A program made the translations under genes and the position numbers. The notes beneath the pieces were generated by a model that did not search any database, was not told the DNA's origin, and saw nothing but the letters and a program-made list of their open reading frames with translations. A stretch of 64,000 bases of DNA from Adiantum capillus-veneris (taxonomy: Eukaryota > Streptophyta > Polypodiopsida > Polypodiales > Pteridaceae), in assembly GCA_014529385.2 (NCBI GenBank), contig CM043953.1:91519842-91583841 (forward strand), in the 5' to 3' direction. Of this stretch, positions 14,251-25,354 are shown in pieces; position 1 is the stretch's first letter; the number at the start of each line of letters is the position of its first letter.

Positions 14251-14277
14251 TGTGTGTGTGTGTGTGTGCTCGCGCAT

Positions 14278-14338
<61 letters not shown>
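14251..14338. repeat. Compound (TG)n(GA)n microsatellite
   Basis: (TG)9, an interruption 'ctcgcgca', then about (TG)13 and (GA)18. Long frames crossing it on both strands are artefacts of the dinucleotide repeat. Confidence 0.97.
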
Positions 14339-14340
<2 letters not shown>

Positions 14341-15746
14341 CATGTTGTGGAAGTGGATAAAATTGGGGTGTTTGTTGTTTGTCGATTGTGCAAAATGTGT
14401 GTGCATTTTTATGCATGCTAGTAGTGATTTTCTTGCAGAAGTGTGCATTTTTTATGGTAATTTCTAGTGGACAGGGGTGTTTAAGTACTCTGGGATATAG
14501 AGAGGCATCTGTGTGTCTTTCTGGGTGGGTTTCCATTCCCCCTCTCCAACGTCTTATGCTAACACAAAGAGCAGTTTTCCCATGTAGAACAATTTCTATC
14601 CACCTCATTTGTGGGAATAAAATTGTGAGATCCCCAACCCGCCTATACCAAGATCGCGATGGGATCCTTGACAGGTCTCTAGGTCTAATAAAAATCAGAG
14701 TATCTAAACAAGAAAAATCCAAGGAATAGACCTTTATCATTGAAAATGGCTTGGGTCTATAGCCTTAGAAGAAGACCTAGTCCTGTCTCGCAGCGAAAAC
14801 GGGACAACAAATTAAAAGTCCAAAAAACTATTTCGGCCCTATAACTTCCACAAATTGGGCTAAGGTATCCTCAACCAACGCTTTTTCCCCCCTAACATAT
14901 GTGAGGGCACAGCCACTGGTGGACTTCTCTTCCAAGTGAATAAGTTTTCTAAACGTTTTAGTGCACAGGGATGGATAGTTACCTGACTAATCACGTCCAC
15001 CCATCCATGATTGACAACCTTAGTCAATCCCCACTTAACCACACCGCACTCACATATGATTCTTTTATTTTCAATTTACTATCACATTGTTCTAACACTT
15101 AAAATAATAATTTCTTTTAACTTTTCTTCACAGTAATTCTTTCAATCAATTATTAAAGATAGTATTGAAAGCATTCTTTTAGAAAACAGACATCTTTAAA
15201 CTTAAGACAGGGTACTGTCAATCAAAACATTATCCATAAAACCATGACCAGTACTCTTCTTGTCTCAAGACCACCTAAGGGTGAAAAAACGGCACCCATT
15301 CCTTATTCATAATCCGGAGTGGATAAACCCCCACCCAAGGTTCCGGGTGCCCATACACCAAACCAGTTGCTCATACAACCGGGTGGCTCTCCTAGGATTA
15401 AAAAACGGTATACTAACTTATGTAGAAACATCAAGACACGACACGGAGTAGAAACTCAATGTTCATGGGGGTAACCGACTTATCCGTGGCTAGAAAGCCA
15501 ATCATTATCATCAATTTATACTAAGGAGTCGGAGGTGTCTTGAGACAAACTGTCTTAAGGATGATCAATCATATCTTTCCTAATTCAACCACTTTTAACC
15601 CAAACAATTCTTTCCTATATTATAAACAAATGCACATTGGAAGTTACCTTCCGTTTTCAGCCAGTTTATCCTTCTTAACCTTACATATGCAATGCTAACT
15701 TAAAAATGAACTTAAAACATTTTAAGTGGACAAAATAGAAATCCAC

Positions 15747-15908
15747 CTGGGACTGCTCGTCCATGTGCTGTTGGGCGGGTGCCCGTAGACTCTCCTCTGT
15801 TGGCCTATGACTAGGCCTAGCCTCATGGTCATTAGTGGCTTTGTTTTGCTTGTTGCTAACATCCTCTTCCTTAGTAAGAGGATTTTCCCTGGTTCTCTTT
15901 GGAGCCAT
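15747..15908 (-). CDS. LTR-embedded reading frame with splice donor (3' LTR copy)
   Basis: Starts at the ATG at 15908 ('MAPKRTREN'), runs 54 codons of hydrophilic, basic/acidic sequence ending 'HMDEQSQ', and is then followed by CAG|GTGGAT, a good plant splice donor at 15747/15746. The same frame, start and donor exist in the other LTR (21976-22137), with about 10 amino-acid differences and no stop or gap. As a 3' LTR copy it would not be expressed as part of the element's own message. The function is unrecognised; an N-terminal Gag exon is proposed in the 5' LTR copy. Confidence 0.5.
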
Positions 15909-16569
15909 GTCGGCAGCCTTATAAAAAGACTGAATTCATTAGAAGTTTAATTGAATAATTTTCTTTTTCCTTTTTTACCCAGAAATAAGGATTTTTGGAG
16001 TAAGTAGGTATCTTTAATAGTCAATTTGATGCTATATTCCTCTTGTGACTTATTTATGCTATAAGTAATTTCCCATAATTACCATTTAATTTGGAAAGCC
16101 CTTTAATTAGGTTTCTCCTTAGTCTATATTTCATTTTAGCCTTAGTAAATTATAAATTTATGTCGGCTAATGGATTACTAACCCTAAATTGTAATTAAAT
16201 ATGTTTTATCTTTAGGAATTTTCATAAATTTGATTTATAACCTTTTTCTCTTATACTTATGGTCTAAATTAGGCAAAATTTTACTGATAGTAATTTATTA
16301 TACCATCCATTTATGCCGCGATAATTTTTTCCACCCTTCAATAGTGATTTTGGCCCTCAGGTATTTATTTGTTAATTAGATAAATTCATTTACTAATTTC
16401 CCTTGTCTATTTTATATGCAAAATCGGTTACTTTTACTGAAGATAAATACCTAAACTATTTATCTGAGGTTAGGGTATTTATCATGGATTTCCCAAGGTG
16501 TGTTCTACCTATGATATTTATATCAAAGCTTTTTGGATTCATTCGCTATATTCTTCCTTTTATTTTTTC

Positions 16570-17860
16570 CTAAAAATAATGTAATTTTACTGGGATAATT
16601 GGATAAACTAATTATCTGAGGGTAACATAATTATCACGGGTTCCCTAAGGTATTATTAACCTCTAATCAATAACTCAAAATATTTTGAATCAATTTGATA
16701 ATTTCTCCCTTTTAATTTGTTCTAGAAACAGAGTAATTCTGCTAAAGTAATTAGGTAAATTAATTATCTGAGCTTCAAATAACTATCAAGAGTTCCCTAA
16801 CATATAGTTAACCTTTAATAAATAACTCAAGTCATTTTGAATCTATTTGATAATTTTCCCTATTTAATTTGTCCTAAAAATATAGTATTTTTGCTAAATT
16901 AATTATATGAGCTTGACCTAATTATTACAAGCTTCCTAACATGTAATTAACCTCTGATAAATAATTCAAATCAATTTGAGTCCATTTGCTAATTTTCCTT
17001 ATTTAATTTGTCCTAAAAACAGAGTATTTCTTCTAAAGTAATTAGATAAATTGATTATCTGAGCTTGACTTAAGTCTCACAGGTTTCCTAACATGTAATT
17101 AACCTCTAATGAATAAGTCAAATCAATCATTTGCTAATTTCCTTTATTTAATTTGTCCTAAAAACAGAGTATTTTTGCTAAAGTAATTAACTTAATTATC
17201 TGAGATTTACATTATTATCACAAGTTGCCTAATCTATAATTAAATTGTGATAAATAACTCAAGTCATTTTGAATGTATTTGCTACTTTCCTCTGGTTAAT
17301 TTGTCCTAAAAATAGAGTATTTTTTCTAAGGTATTAGATAAATTAATTATTTGAGCTTCACATAATTATCATAGGTTCCTTAACATGTAATTAACCTGTG
17401 ATAAATGACTCCAATCAATTTGAATCCATTTGCTAATTTCTCGTATTTAATTTGTCTTAAAAATATAGTATTTATGCTAAAGTAATTAGATAAATTAAGG
17501 TTTTGAGCTTCACATTATTATCACAAGTTCTATAGCATATAATTAACCTTTGATAAATAACTCAAGTCATTTTGAATCTATTTGATTATTTCTCCTATTT
17601 AATTTGTCCTTAAAACAGAGTATTTCTACTAAAGTAATTAGATAAATTATATATTTGAGCTTCACATAATTATCACGGGTTTCCTAGCATATAATTCACC
17701 ACTGATAAATAACTCAAAGCATTTTGACTCAATTTACTAATTTCTCTCATTTAATTTGTCCTAAAAACAGAGGATTTTTGCCAAAGTAATTAGGTAAATT
17801 AATGATCTGAGCTTGACATAATTATCACGGATTTCCTAACATATAATTAACCTTAGGATA
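16570..17860. repeat. ~150-bp tandem array inside the 3' LTR
   Basis: About nine diverged tandem units of 139-152 bp. Each has 'tttaatttgtcctaaaa', 'agtatt..tgctaaagtaatta', 'aattatctgag' and 'taattatcac' in that order. 'gtcc/gtct' landmarks fall at 16871, 17010, 17155, 17302, 17454, 17606 and 17758. Unit length settles at 152 bp towards the right. There is no coding content. The matching array of the other LTR is at about 22790-24140. Confidence 0.88.
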
Positions 17861-18126
17861 AGAAATTCTTTGATAATAATAATTACTGAAACCATCCAAT
17901 TTTACTTAACTAATTGAATTCTTATTGTAACCTTTCACGGCCCGTAACTCTTCCAGATTTGATCGGAATCTGATTCTGAAAATTTCTAGCCCGGGGTTTG
18001 TTGTGCTGAAGATTTCAAAAATACCAATATTTGCCATGGTCGGACAATTCTACATTGCTTTTTCAATATATTAGTTTGATTAAGCTTTATACAATCTTTA
18101 AGGTTTCAGAAACTGGAAACCTTACA

Positions 18127-18140
18127 ATCACCCCAACTTA
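18127..18140 (-). other. Outer element polypurine tract
   Basis: On the minus strand, TTAAGTTGGGGTGAT directly precedes the 3' LTR start TGTAAGG. This is the expected place and composition for the plus-strand primer. Confidence 0.7.
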
Positions 18141-19007
18141 AGAATTTGAGATGCCCTCATCTCAACCGAAATTGGAAAAATCTTTGAGAAAAGAAATTCA
18201 TCCTCCCAAGTGGCATCTTCGAAGGGATAACCTTTCCACTTTACCAAATGTTACTGATTATCTAAGAGTTCTTTCTAGTTTCTGGTTGGAGTTACTTGCT
18301 AGCCAATTTTTCCTCAAGAGACTCTTAGTGTTGAGCCCATCTTAAAAACCTTTACAACCCATTTGTGTCATCTCAAAAATCAGGTTAAATCAATTCCATA
18401 AAAGATCCATATATCCACCTTGTCAACATGAACGCGCTCGGTCTAATTGACCATTTAGAGCAATCAACGTTCGACAAGTATCATGTATTTCAGCTTTGCC
18501 AATCTGAACGCGCTCGGTGTGTTCTTGCCATTCTGAGCAATCTGCGTTCGGCACAAGCTCCCACCATTGCACCAGAGGTACCCCCTCTATGCTCTAACCT
18601 GGTTGACCAACAATATGTAAAAGGGTTTTAAGAAGTATCATACCAAGAGTTCTTTTCGGCTTCCTATTAGTTTCGTACCTTAATACTTTCATATCTAGGT
18701 CATTTTCCCAGGGATGTTATCGTGTGCACAAGAATGTGAGTTGGTTTCTTGATAACTACCTCAATTCTAAGATTTGAATTTTTCCTTCCTAACGAGAACC
18801 TCTTTATCATTTGCTAGATCTACCCTTAATTTCTTGATTGAATACTAACTTAACTTTAGATTCATTAAGTAATTTTGGAGAAGAAGTTCATGTATACCAT
18901 TACAGTATATAAATAACTCAAGTTTTTACATTATTGATTTATAGTGGTTTACAAAGCTCTAAGATTTCTAACTATGGCCAAGCAAGTGGCTCTTTTATCT
19001 TTCTTAT
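18141..19007 (-). other. Outer element 3' untranslated part
   Basis: Between gag and the polypurine tract there is no recognisable protein. It includes a 76-bp imperfect duplication with the landmark 'gaacgcgctcggt' at 18430 and 18506. The pol genes that would normally occupy this position are absent. Confidence 0.6.
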
Positions 19008-19889
19008 TCATAAGTTTGGTTCTCCTATGATTGCACAAGATCTGGCTCCTCTTGCTTTTCCTCTACCTCGTCCTCCATTTCTACCTCCTCTTACATTATC
19101 TCCTTGATTTTGAGGAATGGCTCTAGCTCTAGTTCGAGGGTTTTGCTCTTCAGGACAATTATTTCTATAGTGCCCCATTTGATTGCATCCATAGCACCTA
19201 ACGTTTGGGAAGGTCTGCTCTAGTTTTACTACTGCAACTAGTCCACGTTGTTGGTATCCTTGGTTGAAAGTTCCCCTGGCTCTTCCCCTAAAGTTATTAA
19301 ATCCATTATAGTTCCTTATGGAGTTGGTTCCTTCGACTGCAAGAGGCTTAGCCTTGAGAAGGGCATCCTCTATTGATGTAGGCCTCATGTCTTCGAGACC
19401 TGTACTCAGGGGTTTGTTGAGGCCTTGACAGAAACGGGCAATTTGTTGCTACATGGTCATCTGGGGAGCATAGCTTCGTAAAGATACAAACTTGGTGTAG
19501 TACTCCTTTAATGAAAGTCCTAGTTGGCGTAGACCAAAGAACTCATTCATCTTGATAGCCTGATGTGCAAAAGGGAGATAATGTTCTTTGATTTCCCGCT
19601 TCATTTTCTCCCAAGATGGACTACTCGTGGGATTATCTCTGCAGTGTTGCTTCCACCAAAGTTTGGCATCTCCACTGAGATGGAACATACCCAACATTTT
19701 TTGGTTTTCTAGAGCAGTTCCTGCAGCTTTGAAATAGTCATCCATAGCATCTACCCACGCTTCGGCATCTCGCTCTAAATTGGGTTCCTCCCCGGGTCCC
19801 TCTCCTTTGAAAGTAGGGAGTTGAACTTGCTTTAGTAGTAATTTTTTCTCTTGACTAACAATGTAAAGGATATTTACGCAAGTATTTCC
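19008..19889 (-). pseudogene. gag: Outer element gag (retrotransposon Gag with zinc knuckle)
   Basis: Ty3-type Gag. The frame is open from about 19916 (in-frame TAA just upstream) to 19008 with one TAG at 19449-19451. It contains 'QLPTFKGEGPGEE', 'DAEAWVDAMDDYFK' and 'GDAKLWWKQHC' (Retrotrans_gag core, 19600-19820), the 'LKEYYTKF' region, and a CCHC knuckle CYGCNQMGHYRNNC near 19153-19194, then an Arg/Gly-rich tail. No ATG suits the start of the domain: the first in-frame ATG (19745) is inside it. A splice acceptor fits at ...AATCTCAG|GGAAAT (19890/19889), in phase with the donor of the LTR exon at 21976. The protein would form particles for a partner's enzymes. The TAG stands where CAG is plausible. 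Confidence 0.8.
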
Positions 19890-20100
19890 CTGAGATTGAA
19901 TTAGTGGAATTTAGTACCATATGAAATCTTTCTTACTTATACTTTTAACTTATCTTCTACTCAAGACTTTTGCACATAGGATGAAGACAATTTCCAATCC
20001 ATAAACAAAACCATGTATAGCATACCCATGAGAACCATAGTATGTACAAGAGTTAATACAATTCATGAAGATCCTACTATGTACAAAGGTGACGATAGTC

Positions 20101-20538
20101 CTATACTAAAATCTTGAGGACTTTGGGTGGATCAGATATAGGATCAAAATATACAACATCTTTTGGTCCACTAAAACTAGGGCCTACTCCTATGGGCCTA
20201 ATTCTACCTGGGTAGATTACTTTAGACACCTGATCAAACACCCACTGATTTTGTGATACTTGGACATCATCTATTACAAGGGTTTCTTCTGGATTCTCCG
20301 TCCCAATGAAAAAGTATACTTCAATCACTTGAAGATCTTCGGCCCATTTAAGTCTCTTCATATTTAGTTCTAAAGCTTCTAACTTTCCCGCATCAATGAA
20401 GAAAATTCGTCCAGATCCTGACCGCTTGATTCTCCAAGTGGAAAGAGAAAATCTATTATCCAGCCATTTCATCACGCTTTTTCGCATTGAATAGTCTCGG
20501 GATAGGCAAGCTTCCATAAACCTAGTGTTGAAATCCAT
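20101..20538 (-). CDS. Orphan frame of 145 codons in outer element, unrecognised
   Basis: Read from the ATG at 20538 to the stop at 20101, uninterrupted. It begins 'MDFNTRFMEACLSRDYS', has an alternation of basic and acidic segments ('WRIKRSGSGRIFFIDAG', 'IEVYFFIGTENPEETLVI') and ends 'DPPKVLKILV'. It lies between the primer site and gag, where gag normally starts. I recognise no family, signal peptide or membrane segment. It is intact although gag has a stop. It would fall inside the intron proposed for the LTR-to-gag splice. It may be an accessory protein of this retroelement family or a captured host fragment. Confidence 0.5.
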   Translation of the reverse strand: MDFNTRFMEACLSRDYSMRKSVMKWLDNRFSLSTWRIKRSGSGRIFFIDAGKLEALELNMKRLKWAEDLQVIEVYFFIGTENPEETLVIDDVQVSQNQWVFDQVSKVIYPGRIRPIGVGPSFSGPKDVVYFDPISDPPKVLKILV

Positions 20539-20709
20539 GTATTTACAGAAGGCCTAATGGAAATCTTCCTGTAAATATGGGAATAATTCTCTCTCTTTCT
20601 TTCTCTCCCTCTTTTGAATCAAATATCTCTTTAATTGAATTCATCAAGATCACTTATTTCAACCTAACACCTTAACTTTTCCCTAGGTCCAAGACTTTAG
20701 TTAACACAT

Positions 20710-20721
20710 GCTCTGATACCA
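20710..20721 (-). other. Outer element primer binding site (initiator-Met tRNA)
   Basis: The minus strand reads TGGTATCAGAGC, two bases inside the right LTR. It proves the minus orientation and makes the right LTR the 5' LTR. Confidence 0.93.
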
Positions 20722-21274
20722 CTTGTGAGATCCCCAACCCGCCTATACCAACATCAGGATGGGATCCTTGACAGGTCTCTAGGTCTAATAAAAATCAGAG
20801 TATCTAAATAAGAAAAATCCAAGGAATAGACCTTTACCATTGAAAATGGCTTGGGTCTATAGCCTTAGAAGAAGACCTAGTCTTGTCTCGCAGCGAAAAC
20901 GGGACAACGAATTAAAAGTCCAAAAAACTATTTCGGCCCTATAACTTCCACAAATTGGGGTAAGGTATCCTCAACCAACGCTTTTCCCCCCCTAACATAT
21001 GTGAGGGCACAGCCGTCGCTGGTGGACTTCTCTTCCAAGTAAGGAAGTTTTCTAAACGTTTTAGTGCGCAGGGATGGATAGTTACGTGACTAATCAGGTC
21101 CACCCGTCCATGATTGACAACCTTAGTCAATCCCCACTTAACCACCCCGCACTCACACATGATCCTTTTATTTTTAATTTACTATCACATTGTTCTAACA
21201 CTTAAACTAATAATTTCTTTTAACTTTTCGTCACAATAATTCCTTCAATCAATTAATAAAGACAGTATTGAAAG

Positions 21275-21526
21275 CATTCTTTTAGAAAACAGTCATCTTT
21301 AAACTTAATACAGGGTACTGTCAATCAAAACATTATCCATAATAACCATGACCAGTACTCTTCTTGTCTCAAGACCACCTAAGAGTGAAAAAACGGCACC
21401 CATTCTTTTAGAAAACAGTCATCTTTAAACTTAATACAGGGTACTGTCAATCAAAACATTATCCATAATAACCATGACCAGTACTCTTCTTGTCTCAAGA
21501 CCACCTAAGAGTGAAAAAACGGCACC
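21275..21526. repeat. 126-bp tandem duplication in 5' LTR
   Basis: 21275-21400 and 21401-21526 are near-identical copies. The other LTR has a single copy at about 15170-15300. The duplication therefore arose after, or was not copied in, the last retrotransposition. Confidence 0.92.
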
Positions 21527-21975
21527 CATTCCTTATTCATAATCCAGAGTGGATAAACCCCCACCCAAGGTTCCGGGTACCCATACACCAAACCAATTGC
21601 CCATACAACCGGGCGGCTCCCCTAGGATAAAAAAACGGTATCCTAACTTATGTAGAAACATCAAGACATGACACGGAGTAGAAACTCAACATTCATGGGG
21701 GTAACCGACTTATCCATGGCTAGAAAGCCAAACATTATCATCAATTTATACTAAGGAGTCGGAGGTGTCTTGAGACAAGCTGTCTTAGATGATCAATCAT
21801 ATCTTTCCTAATTCAACCAGTTTTAACCCAAACAATTCTTTCCTAGATTATAAACAAATGCACATTGGAAGTTACCCTCCGTTTTCAGTCAGTTTCTCCT
21901 TCCTAACCTTACGTATGCAATGCTAACTTAAAACTGAACTTTAAAAGATTTTAAGTGGACAAAATAGAAATTCAC

Positions 21976-22137
21976 CTGGGACTGCTCGTCCATGTGCTGT
22001 TGGGCGGGTGCCTGTAGACTCTCCTCTATTGGCCTATGGCTAGGCCCAGCCTCATGGTCATTAGTGGATTTGTTTCGCTTGTTGCTAATATCCTCTTCGT
22101 CAATAAGAGGATTTCCCTTGGTTCTCTTTGGAGCCAT
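21976..22137 (-). CDS. LTR-embedded reading frame with splice donor (5' LTR copy)
   Basis: ATG at 22137 ('MAPKRTKGN'), 54 codons ending 'HMDEQSQ', then CAG|GTGAAT at 21976/21975, a good splice donor. It is downstream (minus strand) of the TATA region at 24610-24620. Phase 0 at the donor matches the candidate acceptor before gag at 19889, so a spliced message could encode this segment fused to the N-terminus of Gag, removing an intron of about 2.1 kb with the primer site. The start 'APKRTK' resembles a basic nuclear-localisation patch. This is inference from frame, signals and conservation between the LTRs; the family is not recognised. Confidence 0.5.
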
Positions 22138-22789
22138 GTCGACAGCCTTATAAAAAGACTTAATCCATTAGAAGTTCAATTGAATAATCTTCTTTTTCCT
22201 TTTTTACCCAAAAATAAGGATTTTTGGAGTAAGTAGGTATCTTTAATAGTCAATTTGATGATATATTCCTCATGTGACTTATTTATGCTATAAGTAATTT
22301 CCCATAATTACCATTTAGTTTGGGAAGCCCTTTAGCTAGGTTTCTCCTTAGTCTATATCATATTTTAGCCTTAGTAAATTATAAATTTCTGTCGGCTAAT
22401 GGATTACTCACCCTAAATTGTAATTGAATATGTTTTATCTTTAGGAATTTTCATAAATTTGATTTATCACCTTTTTCTCCTATACTTATGGTCAAAATTA
22501 GACAAAATTTTAATGATAGTAATTTATTATACCATCCATTTATACTGAGGTAATTTTTCCACCCTTCAATAGTGATTTTGGACCTCATGTATTTATTTGT
22601 TAATTAGATAAATTCATTTACTAATCTCCCTTGTCTATTTTATACGCAAAATTGGTTACTTTTATTGAAGATAAATACCTAAAATATTTATCTGAGGTTA
22701 GGGTATTTATCATAGATTCTCCAACGTGTGTTCTACCTTTGAAAATTATATAAAAGGTTTTTGGATTAATTTACTATATTTCCCCTTTT

Positions 22790-24140
22790 ATTTTTTCCTA
22801 AAAATAATATAATTTTACTGAGGTAATTGGATAAACTAATTATCTGAGGGTAACATAATTATCACGGGCTCCCTAAGGTATAATTAACCTCTTATAAATG
22901 ACTCAAGACATTTTGAATCAATTTGATAATTTCTCCCTTTTAATTTGTCCTAAAAACAGAGTAATTCTGCTAAAGTAATTAGGTAAACTAATTATTTGAG
23001 CTGTACATGATTATCACGGGTTCCCTAACATATACTTAACATGTGATAAATAACTCAAGTTATTTTCAATCTGTTTGCTAATTTTTCCCTATTTAATTTG
23101 TCCTAAAAATAGAGTATTTCTGCTAAAGTAATTAGATAAATTAATTATTTGAGCTTCACATATTAATCACATTCCCAAACATATAATTAAAATCTGATAA
23201 ATAATTCAAGTCATTTTGAATCTATTTGCTAATTTCTTCTATTTAATTTATTTTAAAAATAGATTATTTCTACTAAAGTAATCAGATAAATTAATTATCT
23301 GAGATTGAGCTAATTATCACATGTTTCCTAACATGTAATTAAGCTCTTATAAATAACTCAAATCAACTTGAATCCATTTGCTAATTTACTCTATTTAATT
23401 TGTCCTAAAAATATAGTATCTTTGGTAGAGTAATTAGATAAATTAACTATATGAGCTTCACATTATTATCATGGGTTCCCTAACCTATAATTAACCTTAT
23501 ATAAATAACTCAAGTCATTTTGAATCTATTTGCTAATTTCCCCTATTTAATGTGTCATAAAAATAGAGTATTTCTATGTAAATAATTAGATAAATTAATT
23601 ATTTGAGCTTGACCTTATTATCTCAGGTTCCCTAACATGTAATTAACCTCTGATAAATATCTCAAATCAATTTGAATCTATTTGCTAGTTTCCTCTTTTT
23701 AATTTGTCTTAAAAACAGAGTATTTCTGCTAAAGTAACTAGATAAATTAATTATCTGAGTCTAAAATTATTATCATGGGTTTCCTAATATATATTTAACC
23801 TCTGATAAATAACTCAAGTCATGTTGAATCTATTTGCTAATTTCCTCTATTTAATTTGTCCTTAAAAAAGAGTATTTCTACTACAGTAATTAGATAAATT
23901 ATTTATTTGAGCTTCACATAATTATCACGGGTGTCCTAGAATATAATTAACCACTAAGAAATAACTCAAAGCATTTTGAATCAATTTACTAATTTCTCTT
24001 ATTTAATTTGTCTTAAAAACAGGGTATTTCTGCTAAAGTAATTAGGTAAATTAACGATTTGAGCTTGACATAATTATCACTATAATTAACCACTGATAAA
24101 TAGATCAAAGCATTTTGAATCAATTTGATTATTTTTCCCT
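22790..24140. repeat. ~150-bp tandem array inside the 5' LTR
   Basis: Counterpart of the array at 16570-17860, about nine diverged units with the same landmarks ('tttaatttgtcctaaaa', 'taaagtaattag', 'taattatcac'). Individual units have diverged independently between the LTRs. Confidence 0.87.
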
Positions 24141-24609
24141 TTAAGTTTCTCTAAAAAAACAATATAATTCTGCCTAATTAATAAGGAAAATTACTCAAAA
24201 AATCATAGGAAAAATTTTCTATCTTAACGATTGTCTAATGGAGCTCTCATAATTACCTCAATTTAATCTAAGCTTAATTAATATATTTTTCATTAAGTTA
24301 TGATTAATTTGGCTAATTTCAGCCCTAATATGATAGGATAATTAATTATCTTAACATTTCCAAGATTAATTACAACAATCAACAGAGAATATTTAATTAA
24401 GAGAGGTTTTATGAGTATACATAGGCCTAATCTTTAATTTATTAACAAAATGCATTAATCTAGCCTTGCTAATTAAGAAGGATTCTGCTAATTACCGTTT
24501 AGGTTAATCAACTAGAGCTTAATCTCTAGTGATTTGTGCGTAGCGTTCTCTCTAGATGAGAGAGAGTGTATCAAGGCGCAGAGTCTGTTAAATTGTGAAG
24601 CAAGGGGGG

Positions 24610-24620
24610 CTATTTATAGG
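24610..24620 (-). promoter_or_regulatory. TATA box candidate of the outer element
   Basis: The minus strand reads CCTATAAATAG, about 490 bp into the LTR (counting without the insertion), the usual position for the end of U3. The surrounding segment (about 24080-24826) is missing from the 3' LTR. A new copy made by reverse transcription takes U3 from the 3' LTR, so progeny would lack this promoter. Confidence 0.6.
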
Positions 24621-25074
24621 TTTCTTGCACTCACAAGCTCTCACAGGCTGTAAAAGGCAGTTGCTTGTAGTTCAAGGAGTCCCCAGGCTGAATATGGCGC
24701 CCCTTGCTACTATTTGAGTCCCTAGCAGGTTCATCATAGCTCCACACTGCCCCCTCAGCTTCCAGAATTGATTTTGACTATTTTCACTGACTTTTAATGA
24801 TGAAAATTGGAAATATTAGTAAATTCTAAAACCTTAGGATAAGAAAGTCTTTGATAATTATAATTATTGAAACCATGCAATTTTACTTAACTAATTGAAT
24901 TCTTATTGTAACCTTTCAGGGCCCGTAACTCTTCCGGATTTTATCGGAATCCGATTCTGAAAATTTCTAGCCTGGGGTTTGCTGTGCTTAAGATTTCAAA
25001 AATACGAATGTTTGCCACGGTCGGACAATTCTACATTGCTTTTTCAATAATCATATCAGTTGGATTAAGCTTTA

Positions 25075-25275
25075 TGTGAGAGTGTAGGTGGAGAGTGTGC
25101 AAGAGAGGGAAGGAGAAGGGGAAGGGGATCAAGCACAGTACATAGTAGGAAGTTTGGGTTAGTGGAGAGGAAAGTGAGAGAGTGGTCAACTCTCTCCCTT
25201 TCTCTCCCTATATTCATTTAGGTGAAAGTATAAACAGGGGCGGTTTCCCACGGCCACCTGGCCTACACCCCAACA
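25075..25275 (-). repeat. Element 2 3' LTR
   Basis: 201 bp, direct repeat of 34777-34978, followed on the plus strand by ACCTCCCACTT, the complement of its polypurine tract. Confidence 0.95.
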
Positions 25276-25287
25276 ACCTCCCACTTG
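25276..25287 (-). other. Element 2 polypurine tract
   Basis: The minus strand reads CAAGTGGGAGGT next to the LTR start TGTTGGGG. It matches that of element 1. Confidence 0.85.
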
Positions 25288-25354
25288 AAGGTTACAGTGG
25301 CCAATAGTGACATTAGTATAGTTAGTCTATACAAATTTGATGAATGCCGAGGCT

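Larger units (their letters stand above)
14624..18126 (-). repeat. Outer element 3' LTR (3,503 bp)
   Basis: The direct repeat of 20724-25074 + 34984-35019. It lacks about 745 bp present in the other LTR (equivalent of roughly 24080-24826), including the TATA region, and lacks the second copy of the 126-bp duplication. It contains the LTR reading frame (15747-15908) and a ~150-bp tandem array (about 16570-17860). Plus-strand ends are TGTGAG and CTTACA. Confidence 0.92.
20724..25074 (-). repeat. Outer element 5' LTR, main part
   Basis: Direct repeat of 14624-18126, with its last 36 bp beyond the element 2 insertion at 34984-35019 (native length about 4,387 bp). It has extra sequence relative to the other LTR: a 126-bp tandem duplication and a ~745-bp segment with a TATA region. 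It contains the LTR reading frame (21976-22137) and a ~150-bp tandem array (about 22790-24140). Confidence 0.92.
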
